Origin: Desulfuromonadales bacterium C00003068 | Lineage (GTDB): Bacteria > Desulfobacterota > Desulfuromonadia > Desulfuromonadales > Desulfuromonadaceae | Assembly (NCBI GenBank): GCA_001751155.1 | Contig: MAXR01000002.1 | Coordinates: 1 to 5,829 of the forward strand | DNA length: 5,829 nt | Direction: 5' to 3' | In this document: positions 1 through 5,829 of the stretch, piece by piece | Layout of the letters: the number at the start of each line of letters is the position of its first letter | Numbering within the stretch: position 1 is the stretch's first letter | Position numbers and translations under genes: made by a program | The notes under the pieces: generated by a model | The model's input: only the letters and a program-made list of their open reading frames with translations | What the model was told of the DNA's origin: nothing | The model's database searches: none

Positions 1-1
1 A

Positions 2-409
2 AAGTACCCACGCGCTCACGACATCAAAACAGATAAAGCGCTGTATGAATATACGATGAATCTTAAGAATCAGTTTTTGCGTAAAACGAACCCACTCAGC
101 AAGGTGGTATTTGACAACAAGATTGATGTGATCCATCAGGCTTTGGGGCTGCACACCTTTATCTCGCGTGTTCAGGGATCGAAACTTAAGGCGAAACATG
201 AGATTCGTGTGGGTGTGGTATTTAAGACGGCACCTGAAGAGTTTTTACGCATGATCGTGATTCATGAACTGGCGCACCTGAAGGAGAAACAGCACAACAA
301 AGCGTTTTACAAACTGTGTTGCCACATGGAGGACAGCTATCACCAACTTGAGTTCGACATGCGCATGTATCTCACCCAACTTGAGCTTTTTGGCGCCATC
401 TACCTATAG
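2..409 (+). CDS. YgjP-like zinc metallopeptidase (M48/DUF45 type), 5' end outside the window
   Basis: This is the C-terminal 135 residues of a predicted cytoplasmic zinc metallopeptidase of the YgjP-like family; the biological substrate of the family is not established. The frame is open from base 2 and already reads family-like sequence (KYPRAHD...TDKALYEY) before the first in-window ATG at 56. That ATG is therefore probably internal, and the true start lies left of the window. Family members are about 165 residues, so about 30 residues are missing. Numbering from base 2, HELAH lies at residues 88-92 and a third histidine at 98 (HExxH-x5-H). These supply the expected zinc ligands and the catalytic Glu89. 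Upstream are the conserved blocks KNQFLRK and SRVQGSKLKAKHEIRV; downstream are NKAFYKLCCHM and YHQLEFDMRMYLTQLEL. No signal peptide or membrane segment is visible in this part. The gene ends at TAG 407-409 and converges on the AOR gene. The family call is firm; any specific role is not. Confidence 0.88.
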   Translation, partial: KYPRAHDIKTDKALYEYTMNLKNQFLRKTNPLSKVVFDNKIDVIHQALGLHTFISRVQGSKLKAKHEIRVGVVFKTAPEEFLRMIVIHELAHLKEKQHNKAFYKLCCHMEDSYHQLEFDMRMYLTQLELFGAIYL

Positions 410-444
410 AGGTATACCTACAATTACAACCCACCTCGAACAAC

Positions 445-478
445 AAAGCCGGTTCGGAGTGGCCTCCGAACCGGCTTT
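445..478. terminator. Bidirectional hairpin terminator between convergent genes
   Basis: The arms at 445-458 (AAAGCCGGTTCGGA) and 465-478 are perfect reverse complements. An extra G-C pair (459/464) closes a 4-base loop, giving a 15-bp GC-rich stem. It starts 36 bases after the stop of the metallopeptidase gene and 39 bases beyond the restored AOR stop at 517-519, so it suits both converging transcripts. The A and T ends of the stem give only a short U run in either direction, so termination may be less efficient than at a hairpin with a long U tract. Confidence 0.8.
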
Positions 479-516
479 AGTTATGCTAACGACAATCAGT
501 CAAATCCAATAACCTG

Positions 517-2264
517 CTAAAAGTTCCAGAATTCATCAATCTCATCATCAGTAAAATCCCACACGGCATTGTGAGGTGGTACCGGATCGGATTTAAAGAA
601 TTCGGGCAGGCGATCATGCTTATTATTGAAGCCAGCATCAATATTGAACTGATGCTCGATCTTCATCACTTTTTTACCCAACTCGGTGACATCGTCACCG
701 GATAGCTCGGTGCCAAAGCGAGCATTGTGCCAAAGCGAGCATTAATCATGTCGATCAAGGCGGGCAGGCAGGCGGCATCATCAAGGGCGGGAAAAGCGAT
801 AAAAATGCACATACCGGTCGAGTCAATCGCAGCAGTAGCAATTTGCAGGTTACGCGACAGCTCGACCTGACCAACCTTACTTAACGGATCGACAAATTCA
901 CCAACACCGAGAATATTGGAGGCGATGGTGTAACCGGCGGTATGATCGGCTCCCATTGGGCTGGTGGCATAGGTGATACCAATCCCTTTGACACTGCGTG
1001 GATCATAGGCTGGAATCGCCTGATTTTTAACAACCGGCACTCTTGTTACACCGTAAGCTTTACCGAGTAGTCCAGCGCCACTACCGATGAGACGACCCAG
1101 CGGTGTCCCCTTGCACAGTTCGTCGCGCAACAGGCGCAGCATCCCTTCACCATCGCCAAACGGAATAATACCCGCCTCCATCGCCACGCCGATGGTTACG
1201 GCTGTTTCGATAGAATCGACCCCGACATCATCCATGAGACTGTCTGCTTCAGCGATTTGATCGAGGTTATCGATGCAGCAATTGGCACCGAGCCCCCAAA
1301 TAGTTTCATATTCAAACCCAGAGGTGAGGTAGTTACCATCTTTATCGTTATAAACCTGTGAGCATTGGATAACACAACCACGATGACAACCATGCCTTAC
1401 TCTGCCACCGCGTTCAGCAATGGTGTGGTGCATGGTTTCGCCACTGATCTTATCGTGACCATCGAATTGTCCTGTCCGGAAGTTATGTGTTGGCAACCCT
1501 CCTGCCTCATTGAGGATATTGACCAGCACATTGGTGCCGTAAGTGGGTAAACCCTCGCCAGAGACGGGATGATCAAGCAGAGTTTTAGCAAACACCCGCG
1601 CAGATGCTTTAAACTTATCGGCATCAACGAGGGGAACTGCGGGTGAGCCTTCAGAGTCAACGGTGATAAATTTAATCTTTTTTGAGCCCATAACAGCGCC
1701 CATCCCCCCCTGGCCATGGCTGCGAATCTTACCGTCGGGATCTTTAACTGAAATATTGGCCGCCGCCATCTTCAGCTCGCCAGCTAGGCCGATGGTCATT
1801 ACGCCAATTTTTTTACCCTTTTTGGCAACTTGCTCTTCAATGACAGCAAAGTTTCCTTTGCCAAGCAAGGCGCACTCCTCCTCAATTGTCACACCATCCA
1901 TGGTGACGTGCAGGCTGTAGAAGGTATCTGCAGCAGGCAGCCCTTCGATAATCATCGCCTTGATCCCCATACGGGCAAACTGCTGGGCAGTGGTACCGCC
2001 AGAGTTACTCTCCTTGATACCGCCAGTCAGCGGACTTTTAGCGCCACACGACATGCGACCAGACTGTGCCGCCGCAGTACCCGAGAGCAGGCCGGGGGCA
2101 AACACCAAGATATTGTCAGGACCTAACGGATGACAGAGGGGCGGAACTTCAGCCGCAACAATGGTTGAGGTGAGTGCGCGGCCACCGAGACCGATCCATT
2201 CCTCAGGAACCTCCTCGATACAGGTTGTTAAATTTGTCATGTTGATGCGAAAAACCTTGTCCAT
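517..2264 (-). pseudogene. Aldehyde ferredoxin oxidoreductase family gene, frameshifted near its 3' end
   Basis: AOR-family enzymes bind a tungsten or molybdenum bis-pterin cofactor and one [4Fe-4S] cluster, and oxidise aldehydes (or related substrates) with ferredoxin as electron partner; they are cytoplasmic. The start chosen is ATG 2264-2262, five bases after AAGGGGG; an ATG at 2300 has no such site. Visible blocks are GGRALT (27-32), an N-terminal pterin-domain stretch APGLLSG...SGR...KSPLTGG...SNSGG (56-90), Cys293/297/301, EYET (318-321), DPRSVKGIGITYATS...ADH with His441, and DSTGMC with the fourth cluster cysteine, Cys486. After residue 513 an exact 17-bp duplication (710-743) shifts the frame: 19 unrelated residues follow, then TGA at 668-666. 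Skipping one copy restores 63 further residues (ELSGDDVTELGKK...RLPEFF...WNF), ending at TAG 519-517 and giving 576 residues, a normal family length. The broken product would be 532 residues and would keep all four cluster cysteines. It could be a pseudogene, a switchable allele or an assembly error. The substrate is unknown. No partner subunit or cofactor gene is adjacent. Confidence 0.88.
710..743. repeat. 17-bp exact tandem duplication inside the AOR coding region
   Basis: The unit GTGCCAAAGCGAGCATT occurs at 710-726 and again, without mismatch or gap, at 727-743. The flanking bases differ (709 G against 726 T; 744 A against 727 G), so the array is exactly two copies. Seventeen is not a multiple of three, so the second copy shifts the AOR frame. 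The protein sequence matches family expectation on both sides only if one copy is removed. Confidence 0.97.
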
Positions 2265-2269
2265 AACGA

Positions 2270-2276
2270 CCCCCTT
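2270..2276 (-). promoter_or_regulatory. Ribosome binding site of the AOR gene
   Basis: On the minus strand AAGGGGG ends five bases before ATG 2264-2262. This decides the start: the longer frame beginning at ATG 2300-2298 lacks a comparable purine-rich site and would add 12 residues unlike the family's N-terminus. Confidence 0.75.
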
Positions 2277-2307
2277 GTTGCGATTCAGGTTGAAACACAT
2301 ACCAGTG

Positions 2308-2355
2308 CCTTGGTGCGTGCTAGAAAATTAACCAGTATGAAGAACTATACCAAGG
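2308..2355. repeat. Spaced 7-bp inverted repeat between the AOR promoter and its start codon
   Basis: CCTTGGT (2308-2314) and ACCAAGG (2349-2355) are exact inverted copies, 34 bases apart. The outer arm touches the proposed -10 element and the inner arm lies in the leader. ACCAGT also appears twice (2301-2306 and 2331-2336). This could be an operator or a leader stem. It is short enough to be chance, so the functional reading is weak. Confidence 0.3.
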
Positions 2356-2371
2356 GATAGTGATATGACAA
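2344..2371 (-). promoter_or_regulatory. Candidate sigma70-type promoter of the AOR gene
   Basis: On the minus strand TTGTCA (2371-2366) is followed after 16 bases by TATAGT (2349-2344). Each hexamer matches the consensus at five of six positions. Transcription would start near 2337 and leave a leader of about 70 bases before ATG 2264. It lies after the guaA terminator, which supports an AOR transcript separate from guaBA. Between this promoter and the terminator (about 2372-2492) I see no gene or RNA. Confidence 0.6.
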
Positions 2372-2492
2372 CATGACGAGATGAAATAGAAGTGAGCGGT
2401 AGCAATGAGGGCCACGAGGTTTGAAAAAGGAAAAGCGATAAACTGGCTGACGAACGCTAAACACTACACAACAAAAAACAATGGTTATTAAA

Positions 2493-2522
2493 AAAGCCCT
2501 CTACCTGACGGCAAAGGGCTTT
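2493..2522 (-). terminator. Rho-independent terminator after guaA
   Basis: On the minus strand the stem AAAGCCCT (2522-2515) pairs with AGGGCTTT (2500-2493) around a 14-base loop. A run of T residues and TTAATAA follow (about 2495-2485). The stem begins 62 bases past the guaA stop codon. This is the best-formed terminator in the window and marks the end of the guaBA transcript. Confidence 0.85.
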
Positions 2523-2550
2523 CTCTATTCAAACAGGATCGGAAATACAA

Positions 2551-2575
2551 TGATCCCAATCAGTGATCCCAATCA
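2551..2575. repeat. 13-bp tandem duplication downstream of guaA
   Basis: TGATCCCAATCAG at 2551-2563 is followed directly by TGATCCCAATCA at 2564-2575, giving about 1.9 exact copies of a 13-bp unit. It lies between the guaA stop codon and its terminator, in the untranslated 3' end of the mRNA. No function is evident. Like the 17-bp duplication in the AOR gene, it looks like a slippage product. Confidence 0.9.
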
Positions 2576-2584
2576 TCGGACTAT

Positions 2585-4144
2585 TTATTCCCACTCAATG
2601 GTTGCGGGTGGCTTGCTTGAGATATCGTAGGTGACGCGATTGATCCCTTTTACCTCGTTGATAATACGACCACTGATATGGGCCAGATCAGCATACGGCA
2701 TCGGATACCAACCTGCGGTCATGAAGTCTTTAGTTTCAACGGCACGAAGAGCAACCACGTACTCATAAGTACGGCCATCGCCCATGACACCAACACTTTT
2801 AACAGGGAGGAACACGGCAAAGGCTTGGCTGATCTTTTCGTAATGGCCCGTGCGGTACAACTCTTCCATGTAGATGGCATCGGCCAACCGGAGGATATCG
2901 GCGTACTCTTTTTTTACTTCGCCGAGAATCCGCACACCGAGACCGGGGCCGGGGAATGGGTGACGCCAGACCATTTGGTGCGGCAGACCCATCTCTTCGC
3001 CGATGGCACGAACTTCATCTTTAAACAGTTCACGTAGCGGTTCGAGTAGTTCGAGCTTCATGTAATCAGGGAGACCACCAACATTATGGTGACTCTTTAT
3101 ATTATGCGCTTTACCCGTTTTACCACCCGCTGATTCGATAACATCAGGGTAGATCGTCCCCTGTGCTAACCATTTCGCGTCAGATATCTTGTTGGATTCC
3201 TCTTCGAAGATATCGACAAACAGTCCACCGATAATTTTACGCTTTTTCTCTGGATCAGAAACACCGGCGAGGCCATCGAGAAAACGCTGTTCAGCATCAA
3301 CACGAATCACTTTAACGCCAAGGTTTGAGGCAAAAGTGCTCATCACTTGATCGCCTTCATTGAGGCGCAGTAAGCCGTTATCGACAAATACACAGGTAAG
3401 TTGATCGCCAATGGCGCGATGGATCAGTGCCGCAGCAACAGAGGAATCAACGCCACCCGAAAGACCGAGAATCACGTGATCATCACCAACTTGTTGCTTA
3501 ATCCGCGTCACCGCATCATCAACAATATGACCGGGCGTCCACTGCCCCGTGCAACCACAGATTTTACGAACGAAGGTATCGATCAGTACTTCACCATGAG
3601 GAGTGTGGTTAACCTCGGGGTGGAATTGAACGCCGTAAAGATTGCGTTCCACATTTTGGATTCCGCAGACAGGGGCATTAAAGGTGGCAGCAATCACTTC
3701 AAAACCTTCGGCAACGCGCTGAACATGGTCGCCGTGGCTCATCCATACTGGGGTTTTGCCATCGACAAAAAAGCCATCAAACAGTGGCCCTGGTGTCCCT
3801 TGGCTGAGCAATTCGGCATGACCGAATTCACGCTTACCAGCAGGAACCACCAAACCACCAAAGTGACGATTAAGCAATTGCATACCGTAGCAAATAGCAA
3901 AAACGGGAACGCCTAATTCAAACAGTTCTTCGTCAACAACAGGCGCGCCCTCATCATAAACCGATTTTGGCCCACCCGATAGGATGATACCATTAGGAGC
4001 GAAATCGCGAATGGCTTGCAGATCCATATCGTAGGGATGTAGTTCACAATAAACATGCGCTTCACGCACTCGCCGCGCGATGAGTTGGGTATATTGGGAA
4101 CCAAAATCGAGAATCAGAATTCTTTCGCTATGTAGATCAGACAT
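2585..4144 (-). CDS. guaA: GMP synthase (glutamine-hydrolysing)
   Basis: GuaA catalyses the last step of guanine nucleotide synthesis in the cytoplasm: XMP, ATP and glutamine give GMP, AMP, pyrophosphate and glutamate. The chosen start, ATG 4144-4142, gives 519 residues (the E. coli enzyme has 525) and sits seven bases after AAGGAG; a longer frame to 4234 adds 30 residues unlike the family and runs through the intergenic hairpin. Domains in order are a class I glutamine amidotransferase (about 8-195) with catalytic Cys85 in FAICYGM and His175/Glu177 in GVQFHPEV; an ATP-pyrophosphatase domain (about 204-394) with P-loop SGGVDSS at 229-235; and the C-terminal dimerisation domain with [17 protein letters not shown] (394-410) and the terminal KPPATIEWE. 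All key residues are present. It lies 112 bases downstream of guaB, which makes its XMP substrate, and is followed by a strong terminator. Confidence 0.98.
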   Translation of the reverse strand: MSDLHSERILILDFGSQYTQLIARRVREAHVYCELHPYDMDLQAIRDFAPNGIILSGGPKSVYDEGAPVVDEELFELGVPVFAICYGMQLLNRHFGGLVVPAGKREFGHAELLSQGTPGPLFDGFFVDGKTPVWMSHGDHVQRVAEGFEVIAATFNAPVCGIQNVERNLYGVQFHPEVNHTPHGEVLIDTFVRKICGCTGQWTPGHIVDDAVTRIKQQVGDDHVILGLSGGVDSSVAAALIHRAIGDQLTCVFVDNGLLRLNEGDQVMSTFASNLGVKVIRVDAEQRFLDGLAGVSDPEKKRKIIGGLFVDIFEEESNKISDAKWLAQGTIYPDVIESAGGKTGKAHNIKSHHNVGGLPDYMKLELLEPLRELFKDEVRAIGEEMGLPHQMVWRHPFPGPGLGVRILGEVKKEYADILRLADAIYMEELYRTGHYEKISQAFAVFLPVKSVGVMGDGRTYEYVVALRAVETKDFMTAGWYPMPYADLAHISGRIINEVKGINRVTYDISSKPPATIEWE

Positions 4145-4151
4145 GGTGTCG

Positions 4152-4157
4152 CTCCTT
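4152..4157 (-). promoter_or_regulatory. Ribosome binding site of guaA
   Basis: AAGGAG on the minus strand, seven bases before ATG 4144-4142, fixes the guaA start within the longer open frame. Confidence 0.85.
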
Positions 4158-4171
4158 GGTATGGATAAGCT

Positions 4172-4187
4172 GCTGAATCGCTTCAGC
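4172..4187 (-). other. Small hairpin with a GNRA-type loop in the guaA leader
   Basis: On the minus strand GCTGAA-GCGA-TTCAGC forms a 6-bp stem closed by a GCGA tetraloop, a stable RNA loop class. It ends 14 bases before the guaA ribosome binding site and begins 8 bases after the terminator-like stem at 4196-4230. It might stabilise the mRNA end after processing, but it may also be chance. No known riboswitch is recognised. Confidence 0.4.
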
Positions 4188-4195
4188 CTTAAACG

Positions 4196-4230
4196 AACGA
4201 AAGCCCGTAGGTACGTAACGGGCTTTCGTT
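4196..4230 (-). terminator. Terminator-like hairpin between guaB and guaA
   Basis: The arms at 4196-4208 (AACGAAAGCCCGT) and 4218-4230 are perfect reverse complements (13 bp) around a 9-base loop. On the minus strand it begins 26 bases after the guaB stop, and a broken T-rich run follows (CGTTTAAGG). The position suits an intrinsic terminator, but the U tract is poor, so partial read-through into guaA is likely. It could set the guaB:guaA ratio or protect the guaB mRNA 3' end. I see no convincing promoter between it and guaA. Confidence 0.65.
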
Positions 4231-4256
4231 GCAATATGAGATCGTGTCAACGCAGC

Positions 4257-5759
<1,503 letters not shown>

Positions 5760-5799
5760 TTAATATATGAGTTATTACGCAAATTTTATTTAACTGGAC

Positions 5800-5828
5800 A
5801 TACTATCCCTCAACGCAGCTACCGTCAA
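5800..5828 (-). promoter_or_regulatory. Candidate sigma70-type promoter of guaBA
   Basis: On the minus strand TTGACG (5828-5823) is followed after exactly 17 bases by TAGTAT (5805-5800). The -35 matches the consensus at five of six positions and the -10 at four of six. Transcription would begin near 5793, leaving an AT-rich leader of about 64 bases. No PurR-like palindrome or riboswitch is visible in that leader. Any operator upstream of the -35 would lie outside the window. Confidence 0.65.
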
Positions 5829-5829
5829 G

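Noticed and set aside
410..419. Ten-base palindrome AGGTATACCT just after the metallopeptidase stop codon
   Set aside because: It is short, has no loop, and lies beside a much better hairpin; most likely chance.
1365..2126. Several plus-strand open frames of 61-98 codons across the AOR gene
   Set aside because: They overlap each other and the AOR frame, have low-complexity or unfamiliar sequence, and lack credible ribosome sites; they are shadows of the minus-strand gene.
2265..2300. Twelve-residue N-terminal extension of the AOR protein from ATG 2300
   Set aside because: There is no ribosome binding site before it, while the internal ATG at 2264 has AAGGGGG at ideal spacing and gives the family-like N-terminus.
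3401..3916. 171-codon open frame on the plus strand, antisense to guaA
   Set aside because: It lies wholly inside a fully conserved guaA, resembles no known family, and is explained by the complement of constrained guaA codons.
4145..4234. Thirty-residue N-terminal extension of GuaA
   Set aside because: It would be encoded across the intergenic hairpin, does not resemble GuaA, and is less well placed than the ATG at 4144 with AAGGAG.

Overview
The window is ordinary bacterial chromosome, densely coding on the minus strand, with one clearly damaged gene. Reading the minus strand 5'->3' (high to low coordinates), it holds guaB (IMP dehydrogenase), then guaA (GMP synthase), then a tungsten/molybdenum-pterin aldehyde ferredoxin oxidoreductase (AOR) family gene. 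A fourth gene, a YgjP-like zinc metallopeptidase, lies on the plus strand at the left edge. It is cut by the window and converges on the AOR gene. There are no RNA genes, CRISPR arrays, insertion sequences or phage genes.

Layout. Positions 2-409 are the 3' part of the YgjP-like gene. Positions 445-478 form a perfect hairpin that can serve as a terminator for both convergent genes. Positions 517-2264 are the AOR-family gene, whose frame is broken near its 3' end by an exact 17-bp tandem duplication at 710-743. Positions 2265-2584 are non-coding: the AOR ribosome binding site and a good sigma70-type promoter, then the guaA terminator and a 13-bp tandem duplication. Positions 2585-4144 are guaA, 4145-4256 a spacer with a terminator-like hairpin, and 4257-5729 guaB. 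Positions 5730-5829 hold the guaB ribosome binding site and a strong candidate promoter that runs to the last bases of the window.

How the genes work together. guaB and guaA encode consecutive steps: IMP to XMP, then XMP to GMP. They appear to be transcribed in that order from the promoter at the right edge, with the hairpin between them as a possible point of polarity or attenuation. The AOR gene has its own promoter after the guaA terminator, so it is probably a separate unit, and no metabolic link to guanine synthesis is visible.

Organism. The proteins are proteobacterial in style. From memory, GuaB and GuaA most resemble Desulfuromonadales (Geobacter/Pelobacter-type) proteins, and an AOR-family enzyme fits an anaerobic or facultative lifestyle. 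The metallopeptidase resembles versions I remember from marine gammaproteobacteria. I have run no search, so the assignment to an anaerobic, Desulfuromonadales-like proteobacterium is tentative.

The main item of interest is the frameshifted AOR gene. Removing one copy of the 17-bp repeat restores a 576-codon frame with a family-typical C-terminus. The lesion is therefore very recent, reversible by slippage, or an assembly error. I did not find a convincing novel multi-gene system here.
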